Of a stretch of DNA of 64,000 nucleotides, positions 37,066 to 46,368 are shown piece after piece. Made by a program: the position numbers and the translations under genes. How positions within the stretch are numbered: the first letter of the stretch is position 1; the number at the start of each line of letters is the position of its first letter. The DNA is from Ignavibacteriaceae bacterium. GTDB taxonomy: Bacteria > Bacteroidota > Ignavibacteria > Ignavibacteriales > Ignavibacteriaceae. The notes beneath the pieces are model-generated. The model searched no databases and was not told the origin of the DNA. It saw nothing but the letters and a program-made list of their open reading frames with translations. The DNA lies in assembly GCA_008933765.1 (NCBI GenBank), contig WBUK01000001.1, positions 310,001 to 374,000 on the forward strand, given 5' to 3'.

Positions 37066-37563
37066 CTAAGGTCTTCGCAGAAGTTCGCGCAACTCTTTCC
37101 TAAAATTTCTTTCAAAAATAATATACTTTGCTAATTGCTCAGGTGTTAAAATCTCGGTTAGCGAAGTTAAAAATTTCATCTCCATCCCCCGGGATTCCGC
37201 AACAAAATCGGTGAATTTCTTAATTCCAGCATTCAGATCGGAATTTTTATCACCGTTTTTATTCTCTTTAGTCAGTTTTTCCAGCAAATCGACTAAACTG
37301 TCTGCCTGTTCGCTCCTTTTGTCCATTGTTTTGCGGTGTTCTTCCCTACGCGTAAGCAGCCTGACCATAGTTTCTTCGTCTAAGTTCAGATATTCAATCA
37401 GTTTAACTTTTTCCAACTGTTCCAATCTTCTGCCGCCGTCGCCGCCTCTCGGATAGTGTTTTCCTCTGCCTCCGTAGCCGGGCCCCGGTTGAGCAATCGC
37501 TGAAACACCAAAAACAAAAACGAAAAAGAAAAGAATTGCTGCCTGTTTCATATTATTCCTCAT
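37066..37563 (-). CDS. Periplasmic Spy/CpxP-like (LTxxQ) protein
   Basis: A signal peptide (to about residue 27) is followed by a Gly/Arg-rich stretch and a long helical body. The body contains LEKVKLIEYLNLDEETMVRLLTRREEHRK and, near the end, ILTPEQLAKYIIFERNFRKELREL, the LTPEQ motif of the Spy/CpxP/ZraP family. Such proteins are ATP-independent periplasmic chaperones or stress sensors. It is the last gene of the sigma/anti-sigma operon (4-base overlap), which suggests a part in envelope-stress sensing or a regulated output. Confidence 0.82.
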   Translation of the reverse strand: MRNNMKQAAILFFFVFVFGVSAIAQPGPGYGGRGKHYPRGGDGGRRLEQLEKVKLIEYLNLDEETMVRLLTRREEHRKTMDKRSEQADSLVDLLEKLTKENKNGDKNSDLNAGIKKFTDFVAESRGMEMKFLTSLTEILTPEQLAKYIIFERNFRKELRELLRRP

Positions 37564-38357
37564 TTTAAATTAGGACTAAGTTTAGCGCTCAATACCTGCC
37601 AGTCATCATCACTTAAATTTTCCACAATGTCACTCAACGGAAAATCATAAATATCAACAGCTTCCGCAAGCGAAGACTTATCCAGCCCCAATAACTCTTT
37701 ATACACTCCGTCAAATTTTTTATGTTCAGCCAAAAGGCTCTCGTCGTTCACTAATTTGTCGCTTTCCAGTATCAAATCATCCATTTCAGAGTCAGTAATT
37801 AACGGAGCGGCTTTATGTACGGCATAAACCTTGCGCTGCTGAAAACGGTTTATACCTCCGCCACCGCCGTTTGTCGTACCGTCAACCCGATAATCGTTAC
37901 TTTCCGGAGAACCCACCGTGCTTTCATCCTCTGCACCATCTGTTGCACCGTTCGTCTTTGCGTTCTGCCCAAAAGAACCACCGGTTACAACACCGGAACT
38001 CTTGTCAACAACACCACTTCCCTGCCCCGGTTCGTCAATTATGGAAGGAGATAATAAAAACAGCAACGCAGCAACAGCGGGAACTGCAAGAGCACCACCA
38101 ACTTTAACCAAAATTGGAAAAGCACGCCGGCTTTTTTCTGCAACCAACCGCTCACGAAAACGGGGCAGAACCGACTCAAAATATCCCGTATCCGACTCTA
38201 CAGACGCCAACGAATCCAATCGTTCAAGCGCACCTTTAACTGCTGAAAAATCACCGTAAAGTGCTTCATTTTTTTCGATTTCCTCGTCAAATTTTTTCAT
38301 TGCGTTATCGTCAGGTTTATTGTCTAAGAACTCCAAAATCCGTTTCCTGTTTTCCAT
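37560..38357 (-). CDS. Probable anti-sigma factor (single transmembrane helix)
   Basis: The 265-residue protein has a cytoplasmic acidic helical N-terminus (MKKFDEEIEKNEAL), one transmembrane helix at about 87-105 (GGALAVPAVAALLFLLSPS), and a periplasmic Gly/Ser/Thr-rich linker. A C-terminal domain contains ITDSEMDDLILESD and ends LSDDDWQVLSAKLSPNL. It lacks an obvious zinc HxxxCxxC motif. Its start lies 41 bases inside the ECF sigma-factor gene, an overlap typical for a cognate anti-sigma factor. Assignment rests mainly on position and topology. Confidence 0.72.
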   Translation of the reverse strand: MENRKRILEFLDNKPDDNAMKKFDEEIEKNEALYGDFSAVKGALERLDSLASVESDTGYFESVLPRFRERLVAEKSRRAFPILVKVGGALAVPAVAALLFLLSPSIIDEPGQGSGVVDKSSGVVTGGSFGQNAKTNGATDGAEDESTVGSPESNDYRVDGTTNGGGGGINRFQQRKVYAVHKAAPLITDSEMDDLILESDKLVNDESLLAEHKKFDGVYKELLGLDKSSLAEAVDIYDFPLSDIVENLSDDDWQVLSAKLSPNLK

Positions 38358-38892
38358 ATTCTTTCTCCATTAAAGAGACAACTTTGTTCAAAGCGTGGAA
38401 ATAGTTAGCTTTCAACCCACCAACGCTTTTTCCCGTTATTTCTGCTATCTCTTCGTAGCTGAGTTCATCGAAGTGGCGCATCACGAACACTTCTCTCTGT
38501 TTTACAGGGAGTTGCTTCAAAACTTTATCCAATATTTGCAGCTTCTCCCTGTTCTCCAAGTCCCTCACCAGATCTTCAGCACCTTTTATATCAGGTGTTT
38601 CCTCACTTCCGATCGAAAAAAAGCGTTTTAGTTTGTTGCTTTTTATCAGATTGAGCGATCTGGTATAGGTTATTTTGTATATCCATGTATATAGCGACGA
38701 CTCGAACTTATAGTCCTTAAGTTTTTTATACATAACCAACAACACTTCCTGCAGTATATCGTCAGCGTCAAGATGGTTACCGGTTAGCCGCCGGGCGTGC
38801 CAGTAAATCTTCTGCTGATATCTCCGCACTAATTGATTAAATGCAGACTCTTCACCGGCAAGGAATTTCTTTACTAATTCTTCGTCGCTCAT
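38317..38892 (-). CDS. ECF-type RNA polymerase sigma factor
   Basis: The 191-residue protein has region 2 (FNQLVRRYQQKIYWHARRLTGNHLDADDILQEVLLVMYKKL, about 18-60, with the D-D-I-L-Q-E-V core) and region 4 (LPVKQREVFVMRHFDELSYEEIAEITGKSVGGLKANYFHALNKV, about 125-170). The linker between them is charged. It should direct RNA polymerase to envelope-stress promoters. It lies upstream of its probable anti-sigma factor and divergent to a second Spy-like gene, which is a candidate target. Confidence 0.95.
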   Translation of the reverse strand: MSDEELVKKFLAGEESAFNQLVRRYQQKIYWHARRLTGNHLDADDILQEVLLVMYKKLKDYKFESSLYTWIYKITYTRSLNLIKSNKLKRFFSIGSEETPDIKGAEDLVRDLENREKLQILDKVLKQLPVKQREVFVMRHFDELSYEEIAEITGKSVGGLKANYFHALNKVVSLMEKEYGKQETDFGVLRQ

Positions 38893-39236
38893 TAATTTTT
38901 TTCCGGTTCCGACTGTTTGACAAAAAAACTGTGTTCTTGGTTTAACCCAAATATAACTATTTTATTCCTCTTCTGAGTTATTTTGATTATTACTCTTTTT
39001 ATAAATTTTATGGTTCTTGTGATGTGGAATTGAGAAATGCCGCTGAGGATTAAGCAATTTGCTTCCAATATTATTACTTACCAAAATTGATAATCACCGG
39101 GATTAATACTTTTGAAGTGGATATTCCACCGCAGGGGTTGCAGTCAAATATTTATCCGTTTTAAACCTCACCTGCACTTGAATTTGTCATAAACACAGAA
39201 ACGAATAAAATTCATTAATTCAATAACGGAGTTAAG
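38893..39236. promoter_or_regulatory. Divergent regulatory region between the sigma factor and Spy-like genes
   Basis: About 345 AT-rich bases with no gene. Promoters for both directions must lie here. TTGAATTTG near 39179 is near the Bacteroidota -7 consensus but has one mismatch. Confidence 0.4.
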
Positions 39237-39758
39237 ATGAAACGATCAACATTGTTTGGGACATTACTCGTGAGTGCTTTTTTCCTCTTCTCAGGCGTTG
39301 CTAACGCTCAACCCGGATGGGGATATGGCGGTGGGAAATTCCACGATGATCTGAAATTAACCAAAGACCAGGAAACAAAAATTGAGGCTTTGAGAACTGA
39401 ACATCTAAAGAAAATGGTTGACCTCCAATCTGAGGTTACTAAAGCAAGGCTCTCCCTGAAAGAGCTTATGGCTAAAGGCGATTATTCACGGGCTGACTAC
39501 CTTGCCGCACTTGCAAAAGTTGATAAAGCACGGGAGAACTTGATGACGGCAAGAGCTAACCATCAAATGGATGTTTATGAACTGTTGGATAAAGACCAAA
39601 AAGCTCTTTGGAACAAATTTAAATCTGACAGACCTCGCGGCGGAAATGGCGCCGGATACGGAAGAGGCTTCCATAAAGGAAATAAAAATGGCTACGGAAG
39701 AGGTATGGGACGCGGAAACGGTATGAGATACCGCGACGGCAGCTGCTTTACCCGCTGA
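39237..39758 (+). CDS. Periplasmic Spy/ZraP-like protein with Gly/Arg-rich tail
   Basis: A signal peptide (residues 1-24, ending ANA) is followed by GWGYGGGKFHDDLKLTKDQETKIEALRTEHLKK, in which LTKDQ is the LTxxQ motif of the Spy/CpxP/ZraP family. A long amphipathic helix follows, then ELLDKDQKALWNKF as the second motif. The last ~45 residues are a Gly/Arg/Tyr/Asn-rich repeat tail (GRGFHKGNKNGYGRGMGRGNG), which may bind metal or nucleic acid. A terminator follows at 39787. It is divergent from the ECF sigma operon that ends in a second protein of the same family. Confidence 0.87.
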   Translation: MKRSTLFGTLLVSAFFLFSGVANAQPGWGYGGGKFHDDLKLTKDQETKIEALRTEHLKKMVDLQSEVTKARLSLKELMAKGDYSRADYLAALAKVDKARENLMTARANHQMDVYELLDKDQKALWNKFKSDRPRGGNGAGYGRGFHKGNKNGYGRGMGRGNGMRYRDGSCFTR

Positions 39759-39783
39759 TAAGATCCTCCAAACCGGATAATTA

Positions 39784-39828
39784 AAAGAGGCTGTACTGAT
39801 ACAAAATATCATACAGCCTCTTTTTATT
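39784..39828 (+). terminator. Rho-independent terminator of the Spy-like gene
   Basis: A perfect 9-bp stem (39787-39795 with 39812-39820) is followed by a T-rich run. Confidence 0.92.
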
Positions 39829-39903
39829 TAATTTTTCTCACGAAGTTAGTTTACTTCTAAAGTTGTTCCTTTCTGCTGAAGATTTTTGATAATATTGCAG
39901 ATT

Positions 39904-42858
39904 TTATTTCAACAAAATCATTTTACGGGTTGTGTAAAAATCACCCGCTTTTATTGTATAGAAATATATACCGGAATTAACCGGTTCTCCTCGATTGTTC
40001 TTCCCGTTCCATTGCACGGCATGCAACCCGGCAGGCAACTGCTCATTTACGATTGTCGCAACTTCACTACCGAGAAGATCATAAACCCGAAGTGTAACCT
40101 CAGAGGCAACAGGCAACGCAAATTGTATCTGAGTTGAGGGATTAAATGGGTTCGGATAATTTTGCCATATTTCAAACTGTTCCGGCAACCGGCTGAATGG
40201 GTTCTTAACACTAACCGGCACATCAAACCCTCCGGAGAAAGCGATAACCTCCCCTTCTCTTGAGCCAACTAAGAACTCCAATGTGCCGTTCCTGTCAATG
40301 TCGTCCATTGCCTTTATTGCCTCAGCTGCCTTCGCATTGAGCCCGGGCCCAAAAGTATAAGTAAACAACACATCAGGATTCTTACCGCTGAAAACCCAGA
40401 TTTTATTGTCTAATGAAGCAATTCCAACCTCCGGAAAGCCATCGGCGTTCAAATCACCAAGCAAACCGGCATCTAAATTGTTGTGCCCTGTGGTGAACGA
40501 ACGGATAACCGCACCGGTTTTCCCGCTGTAAATCTGCATTGTAGGTGTAAGCGTCTGAACCATAACATCCGGGAAACCATCTTCATCAATATCAGGGATA
40601 ATCGCTAAATCTTCAGCAAAAGCAGAAAGAAATTGGGTTTGCCACACTTCCGTACCCGTAGCAGCATCAACCGAGTAAACTTTTCCGCCAACATCAGCAG
40701 CTATTATGTACCATTTCCCGCCTATGGTATCATAAAGTGCATCCATCGCCCACACACCGGCAGAAGTTGGGTAACTCCAAAGAAATGCACCGTTATCATT
40801 GAAAGCATACAGTTCGCCAGCCGTTGCGCCCGCCACCCTTTGCGAAACCACGCCACCGCCGGGGAACGAAACAACCGCATCTTTCATTTTACGGGTACCT
40901 GCATCGTTAATCTGCCAGATAACGGCACCTGTTTTTCCATCTAAACAATAAACGGAGAACCTGCCGTTATAAGTGAACTCGTTACCGCTTGCAGTAGCGA
41001 GAATATCGATAACGCCATCGTTGTTCCAGTCGCGTCTGCCGTCAATTCCGTTAATATCTCCAAGGTCATAATCGATCGAATCACCAAACTCCCAAAGTTT
41101 TGCGCCCGTTGCACCATCGATCATAAAGACATATTCGCTTCCGCCGGCAGTTCCTATGCAAACATCGCCGATACCGTCGTTATTAACATCGCCTACAAAC
41201 TGCAAAGCTCCCATTCGTGAAACCGAACCGGCGTCGTTATTGTTGCGGAACGAATTAAACTTCCAGAGAATGTCATCCGTGCCGGAAGAGTTACCGTTAT
41301 AGGCTATGGTGTAATAGTTATCAGTCCCCACTAACATATCAGCAACACCATCGCCGTTGAGATCGCCGGCTTTCCTGATGAACTTTGCCGAAAGATCGTT
41401 AGAAACTGTTTTTGGGTTATTAGGAACCACACCCCGCCAGTAAATAGCACCAAGTGCAGAGTCTTGCGGCACGCAGTTTGTGCTCAGAGGTATTTTGAAC
41501 CGTACCCCGTTTGCCGCGTTTGAGTAAAATGAAAGTGTATCTTCCTGCACACCGTAATATTGCGGGTTCGACCATACCCTGAAAACCATTGAGCCGACCG
41601 AATCAATTACAAAACCGGCCGGCGGTTTTTGGATATAATAATAATCACTTCCAAAACTGAGCGAATCAACCATTAACGGGGCAGAGCCGATGTTACTAAT
41701 GGTTATATCCTTGAAAGAAGTGCTGCGGATTCTTTTATTTCCGTAATCAAGTTCCGGTGAAGAAGCCGCAATAACGGGCCCTGTGAAAATACCTCTGCCG
41801 TTCAGCCGAACAACCGTGAACGGATAATTAACATCGTTGTGGTAAATCAGTACGCTGTCTTTATAATATCCCGGTTCATGCGGCCTGAACGAAAACGGAA
41901 ATGTTACTGATCCCCCTGCCGGAATGGTGAGCGGCAAGCCTGCTGATGATGAGAAAGCCTCAGACGAAAATTTCAGCGAATCAATCCGCAATGTACCCGT
42001 ACCTCGGTTGAATATGAATGTATAGGAGTTTCCGGAGGAATCCAACTGCACATTGCCGAACTCTAAGTTATTGGGTGCAACTGAAATCTGTGGTGTCCCC
42101 TCGCCGCCAAGCTCAAACTTATACAGCGCCCGTTGTGTGTTGTTACCAACCACTCTCGCAATCATCCACAGGTATCTTCCATCCCAGGCTAAACCCCTTG
42201 GCGACATGGTAGAAGTGCCACCCAACGGAAGCGGAAAAGTGAAAAGCGTATCCCGAGTGGTCATGCTAACAGCGGCTATCACCTCCGGGTCGCCTTCAAA
42301 ATTTTCCATAACATAAAATAAAGTATCACCCTTAATGGTAATCCCCTGCGGTTGAAGCCCATAAATAGGAAGTGAATCAACCACTAACTTACTGTTCAAA
42401 TCCAATTTATAAGCACCAACTCTGTTATTAGGATAATATACACTGAACCAAAGGCTTCCTTGGTCGTAAGCTATGCCTCCCATGTAAAATGTGGTCATGT
42501 TAATGGTATCAAGCACAACCCCTGAGGTGGAAATTTTCCGGAAATTGTGCTTATTAACCAATCTTTCGCTGTACCAGAAATCCGTGCCATCCCATGCAAG
42601 CCCTTGAGACTCTTTAAGGGTGGGATAGTTTATATAAATAGAATCAACAACATTGCCTAAGGTATCCCAGGCAATCAGTTTATTTTTGAATGCTGCGTTT
42701 GTTGTTCCGCTTGAAATCCATAACTTGCCGTCAACATAACAAAGCCCGTAAGCTGAGTTATAGAACAGATTTACAGGAAGCAGAATAGTTTTCACTAAGG
42801 TCTGGGCATTCAACAGCCCGGTCAACAAGATGATGAAAAGAAATAACATTTTTCTCAT
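39904..42858 (-). CDS. Secreted multi-domain propeller protein with T9SS sorting domain
   Basis: The 984-residue protein has a signal peptide (to about 18) and a first propeller (about 25-250, LYKFELG strand at its end). Two ASH/HYDIN-like beta sandwiches (about 255-470, each with a NLEFGNVQLDSSG or LDYGNKRIRSTS start) follow, then a second propeller of FG-GAP/PQQ type with repeated DLNGDGVADMLVG, DVNNDGIGDVCIG, DWNNDGVIDILAT and DLNADGFPEVGIA calcium-loop motifs. The C-terminal ~85 residues are a type A T9SS sorting domain: NYPNPFNPSTQIQFAL, then VYDLLGSEVATIV and GIYFYTIKAGDF. It should be exported and anchored on the surface. No operon partner. Confidence 0.92.
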   Translation of the reverse strand: MRKMLFLFIILLTGLLNAQTLVKTILLPVNLFYNSAYGLCYVDGKLWISSGTTNAAFKNKLIAWDTLGNVVDSIYINYPTLKESQGLAWDGTDFWYSERLVNKHNFRKISTSGVVLDTINMTTFYMGGIAYDQGSLWFSVYYPNNRVGAYKLDLNSKLVVDSLPIYGLQPQGITIKGDTLFYVMENFEGDPEVIAAVSMTTRDTLFTFPLPLGGTSTMSPRGLAWDGRYLWMIARVVGNNTQRALYKFELGGEGTPQISVAPNNLEFGNVQLDSSGNSYTFIFNRGTGTLRIDSLKFSSEAFSSSAGLPLTIPAGGSVTFPFSFRPHEPGYYKDSVLIYHNDVNYPFTVVRLNGRGIFTGPVIAASSPELDYGNKRIRSTSFKDITISNIGSAPLMVDSLSFGSDYYYIQKPPAGFVIDSVGSMVFRVWSNPQYYGVQEDTLSFYSNAANGVRFKIPLSTNCVPQDSALGAIYWRGVVPNNPKTVSNDLSAKFIRKAGDLNGDGVADMLVGTDNYYTIAYNGNSSGTDDILWKFNSFRNNNDAGSVSRMGALQFVGDVNNDGIGDVCIGTAGGSEYVFMIDGATGAKLWEFGDSIDYDLGDINGIDGRRDWNNDGVIDILATASGNEFTYNGRFSVYCLDGKTGAVIWQINDAGTRKMKDAVVSFPGGGVVSQRVAGATAGELYAFNDNGAFLWSYPTSAGVWAMDALYDTIGGKWYIIAADVGGKVYSVDAATGTEVWQTQFLSAFAEDLAIIPDIDEDGFPDVMVQTLTPTMQIYSGKTGAVIRSFTTGHNNLDAGLLGDLNADGFPEVGIASLDNKIWVFSGKNPDVLFTYTFGPGLNAKAAEAIKAMDDIDRNGTLEFLVGSREGEVIAFSGGFDVPVSVKNPFSRLPEQFEIWQNYPNPFNPSTQIQFALPVASEVTLRVYDLLGSEVATIVNEQLPAGLHAVQWNGKNNRGEPVNSGIYFYTIKAGDFYTTRKMILLK

Positions 42859-43217
42859 GGAGACCTCCGATTAAAAAGTGAATATTATTTCATAAATTTA
42901 ATTTACAACTTTTTTTTCACTTTTCATAACTAATATTAAATACTGATAATCTTTGTTAAGCATATGCAGCGATTTTGATATCTGTTTGGGCAAATAATTG
43001 TAATACGCTAATGATTTGTTGCGGGCTTGGAAAATCATCCCCGGCGTAATAAGGGTGAGTTGCAGGCTTGGAAAATCATCCCCGGCGTAATAAGGGTGAG
43101 TTGCGGGCTTGGAAAATCATCCCCGGCGTAATAAGGGTGAGTTGCAGGCTTGGCTTTTAATCGTAGTAAGTGAACGGTTGGTGTATTTCCGGACTCACGA
43201 ATGAGGTGTGCTAATGG
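42859..43217. repeat. Spacer with three and a half copies of a 41-bp repeat
   Basis: Units begin at 43021, 43062 and 43103, with a partial unit at 43144. They are identical except for one alternating G/A, so the array looks like an 82-bp unit doubled. No gene is seen in the spacer. Confidence 0.93.
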
Positions 43218-45347
43218 TTAGTATCCCCCCTGTTTAACACTTACCGCTACACCTCCGGAAGAGGCAAGTTTTACCTTAATCACGGAATTTGAATTAACAG
43301 TTCGGGTTTCTATTTTATATTTCATTGGGTTTTTATCCCAGCTTGCGTCATCGGTATCCATATAGAAAATGGCGTTAAAATCTTTTCCGGCGGGGAGAAA
43401 GTTGAAATTAATCTCCATTTCACGGGGATTTTCATCAGTTATGCCGCCAACGAACCACTCATTTTTATTTTTTGCTTTTCTGGCAATAAGAACCCAATCT
43501 CCCGGCTCAGCCGAAAGTACCCAAGTATTATCCCAATCGGTTGCCACATCTTTAATGAACTGAAAAGCGTCGGGGAATCTTTCGTAGTTCTCCGGCAAAT
43601 CTGCCGCCATCTGCAACGGGCTGTACATGGTAACATATAAAGCCAACTGTTTCGCCAAAGTAGTGTGAACCTGAAATTTGCTTCCCGGGGTGTAATAATC
43701 CATTTTTATCTGAAAAATACCCGGTGTATAGTCCATTGCGCCCCCCATCAGCCGGGTGAAGGGAAGAATTGTCTCATGCTCAGGCGGGTTGCCTCGGCTC
43801 CAGGCATTGAACTCATTGCCTCTTGCCGCTTCTGCTGCAATCCAGTTTGGATATGTTCTGCTTTGCCCTGTCGGTCTGTGTGACTCGTGCGAGTTGACCA
43901 TAATCTTATATTCAGCCGCTTTTTTTGCCACCCGGTAAAAATGAGAAACCATCCACTGCCCATCGTGAAACTCACCCCGCGGAATTATACGCCCGACATA
44001 TCCGGTTTTAACTGCATCATATCCGTTTTCCGTCATAAACCGGAAAGCATCATCCATCCTGCGCTCATAATTGGTTGCGGAGCCGCTCGTCTCGTGGTGC
44101 ATAATCAGTTTAACCCCTTTGGAAGCGGCATATTCCTGCAGTGCTTTAACATCAAAATCGGGGTATGGAGTTACAAAATCAAAAACATCCTCTTTCCAGT
44201 GCCCGAACCAGTCTTCCCAGCCAATATTCCAGCCTTCAACAAGCACAGCATCAAACCCGTTTTTAGCCGCAAAATCGATGTAATATTTTGTTCTGTCGGT
44301 TGTAGCACCGTGTTTTCCGTTTGGTTTAACTTTGTGCCAGTCAACCCGGTCAATTTTCACATTTCCAATATCGGAATAGTTCCAGCTCGCTTTTCCGACA
44401 TGCAGCTCCCACCAAATCCCGAGATATTTCGAAGATTTAATCCAACTTACATCCTCAATCTTAGAAGGTTCATTTAGGTTCAGAATCATTTTTGAAGCGA
44501 GGATATCCTCTGCCCTGTCCGAGACGATAATCGTACGCCATGGTGTGTGGCAGGGTGCCTGCATATATGCAACATTTCCAACGCCATCGGGGGCGAAAGA
44601 AGTGGTCAGCGAAAAATTTCCATCGCCGTAATCTTCACGGTTAACGAGCAGATGCATAACGGGGTAATCTTCCACTGCCGCTTCAAAAATGTTGATGTAA
44701 AGCCCATCCTCACTTTTCATCATAAGCGGGGTCTGAACCGCATTGGGTGCAATTATCTTTTTTGTAGAAATTTCAAAGTAGTCCTGCCCTTTTTCGGCGT
44801 CAATTTCGCTAAGCTTGCTTGTCATGTATGGGTACTCGTTGCTGTCGTAGTCACCCGGGATCCAAAAGGTTTTATGATCCCCCGGAATGGTAAACTCTGT
44901 CTTTTCACCCATTATAATGAAATATCTTTGATTTTCCGATTCGGGGAATTCGTATCTGAAACCAAGTCCGTCGTTAAAGATACGGAAAACAATCACCACT
45001 TCCTTGCCGGTTTCCATGCTCTTAAACGGCACTTTCATTTCGTTATAGTGATTCCTTATCTCTTTCACTTCGCCTAAAACTGGCTGCCATGTTTCATTAA
45101 ATTCAGAAAATGTGGGGTCGGTAAATTGCGAAAGTTTTTCAGTGAATCCGGCGTCGTCTTTAACTATTACACCAAGGCGCGATTCCTTCACCACCGGTTT
45201 ATCTTTGTAGTTGAGAGTATAATAAGGTATGCCGCCCCGGCTCATCATCAACTCTAAACGAAGATTTCCGTTGGGGGATTTTAGCTCCTGCGCATGCATG
45301 GCAAGTGCCAAAACCGGCAGCAAAAAGAGAAGAAACCGCGTTTTCAT
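43218..45347 (-). CDS. Glycoside hydrolase family 97, SusB-like alpha-glucosidase
   Basis: The protein (about 709 residues from the ATG at 45347; a longer frame begins at 45383 but lies in the previous gene) has a signal peptide MKTRFLLFLLPVLALAMHAQ. The GH97 N-terminal beta-sandwich is followed by the (beta/alpha)8 barrel and a small C-terminal sandwich. Barrel motifs match the inverting SusB branch: MHHETSGS, VNSHESHRP and ARGNEF carry the three glutamates corresponding to those that bind calcium and act as base and acid in SusB. GWNIGWEDWFG and MDYTPGIF are also typical. It should release glucose from alpha-glucans in the periplasm. It follows the B12-domain gene by only 8 bases, an unexpected partner. 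Confidence 0.93.
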   Translation of the reverse strand: MKTRFLLFLLPVLALAMHAQELKSPNGNLRLELMMSRGGIPYYTLNYKDKPVVKESRLGVIVKDDAGFTEKLSQFTDPTFSEFNETWQPVLGEVKEIRNHYNEMKVPFKSMETGKEVVIVFRIFNDGLGFRYEFPESENQRYFIIMGEKTEFTIPGDHKTFWIPGDYDSNEYPYMTSKLSEIDAEKGQDYFEISTKKIIAPNAVQTPLMMKSEDGLYINIFEAAVEDYPVMHLLVNREDYGDGNFSLTTSFAPDGVGNVAYMQAPCHTPWRTIIVSDRAEDILASKMILNLNEPSKIEDVSWIKSSKYLGIWWELHVGKASWNYSDIGNVKIDRVDWHKVKPNGKHGATTDRTKYYIDFAAKNGFDAVLVEGWNIGWEDWFGHWKEDVFDFVTPYPDFDVKALQEYAASKGVKLIMHHETSGSATNYERRMDDAFRFMTENGYDAVKTGYVGRIIPRGEFHDGQWMVSHFYRVAKKAAEYKIMVNSHESHRPTGQSRTYPNWIAAEAARGNEFNAWSRGNPPEHETILPFTRLMGGAMDYTPGIFQIKMDYYTPGSKFQVHTTLAKQLALYVTMYSPLQMAADLPENYERFPDAFQFIKDVATDWDNTWVLSAEPGDWVLIARKAKNKNEWFVGGITDENPREMEINFNFLPAGKDFNAIFYMDTDDASWDKNPMKYKIETRTVNSNSVIKVKLASSGGVAVSVKQGGY

Positions 45348-45355
45348 CTCAAAAT

Positions 45356-45763
45356 TTAGTAACGCGGGTGAGCTGCACACCACTCTTTGATGTAGCGGGC
45401 GATCTCGGGGGTGGGTGTACCGGGTGTAAAAATCTCACCCGTGCCTAATTTTTTAAGTTCTTCCTTGTCTTTCTCCGGAATAATACCCCCTCCGGTAAGC
45501 AACACATCATCAATCCCCTGTTGTTTCATCAAATCGAGTATCCGGGGGAAAAGGGTCATGTGCGCTCCCGAAAGAATGCTAAGCCCGATAACATCGACAT
45601 CTTCCTGAAGTGCCGCTTCAACAATCGACTCAGGGGTTTGCCGCAAGCCTGTATAAATCACTTCCATGCCGGCGTCCCGAAGTGCAGCCGCAATAACTTT
45701 TGCGCCGCGGTCGTGCCCGTCTAACCCCGCCTTTGCCACTAATACTCTGATCTTCTTTTCCAT
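45356..45763 (-). CDS. Stand-alone cobalamin-binding domain of methylmalonyl-CoA mutase type
   Basis: The whole 135-residue protein is a B12-binding domain. DGHDRGAKV (residues about 15-23) is the DxHxxG motif whose His ligates cobalt. GLSILSGAH (the SxL element) and LLTGGGIIP (the GG element) complete the signature. It matches the small subunit or C-terminal domain of methylmalonyl-CoA mutase and should pair with a separate catalytic subunit encoded elsewhere. It connects with the carboxyltransferase at 13907 in methylmalonyl-CoA metabolism. It lies between HIT and GH97 in one apparent transcript. Confidence 0.93.
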   Translation of the reverse strand: MEKKIRVLVAKAGLDGHDRGAKVIAAALRDAGMEVIYTGLRQTPESIVEAALQEDVDVIGLSILSGAHMTLFPRILDLMKQQGIDDVLLTGGGIIPEKDKEELKKLGTGEIFTPGTPTPEIARYIKEWCAAHPRY

Positions 45764-45781
45764 TTATTTTGATCTCCGGTG

Positions 45782-46192
45782 TTATAAATGTTTTTTGATC
45801 TTCTCAGCGAACGACCTCATCTCGGTCTCGCTGTTGTATTGTTTAAATTCCAACCTTCTGAACACATTATCCCCCCTAAACCTTGGAATAATGTGATAGT
45901 GCAGGTGAAAAATGGTCTGCGAGGCAGCCTCACCCGTGTTACAAATTATATTAAACCCATCGGCACCGGTGGCTTTTTCCACCGCAAGCGCAATTTGTTG
46001 CACTTTTGCGAAAAAATGTTGCATGCTCTCCGGCGGCATCTCTCTGAAATCGGTGTGGTGCTCAACCGGAACAACAAGCGTATGCCCTAAGTTCAGCGGT
46101 CTTATGTCTAAGAACGACACCACTTCCGGGTCGCTATAGATCATTCCATCATGATCTTCATTTTTTATTATATCGCAAAATATACAATTCAT
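45782..46192 (-). CDS. HIT family protein (Hint-like nucleotide hydrolase)
   Basis: Starting at the ATG at 46192, the protein begins MNCIFCDIIKNEDHD, the usual start of the family. It continues with LDIRPLNLGHTLVVPVEHHTDF and ends with the histidine triad FHLHYHIIPR (about residue 95). Two N-terminal cysteines plus a His suggest the zinc-binding Hint branch. The frame extends 23 codons further upstream to 46261, but that part does not match the family. It likely hydrolyses nucleotide phosphoramidates or similar. Leads the B12-domain gene by 18 bases. Confidence 0.93.
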   Translation of the reverse strand: MNCIFCDIIKNEDHDGMIYSDPEVVSFLDIRPLNLGHTLVVPVEHHTDFREMPPESMQHFFAKVQQIALAVEKATGADGFNIICNTGEAASQTIFHLHYHIIPRFRGDNVFRRLEFKQYNSETEMRSFAEKIKKHL

Positions 46193-46368
46193 TACGAAAA
46201 TGCAAAAGATTTTTAAGTGATTAAAACTTAAGTTTATATACTTTGAAATTTCAAATCTCAAAAGCCCTGCCTCAAGTTTTTAAGTTCTTAAGCTCTCATC
46301 CCTCAGTTCGAGTTTTGAAGTTCACAAACTTTTGAAGTTCTTAAACTCAAAATTCTAAGTTTCCGGTT

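Noticed and set aside
43021-43160. Possible CRISPR array with 41-bp units
   Set aside because: No unique spacers between units and no cas genes nearby.
45348-45383. Longer start for the GH97 gene
   Set aside because: It would put 12 residues before a perfect signal peptide and overlap the preceding gene. The ATG at 45347 fits better.
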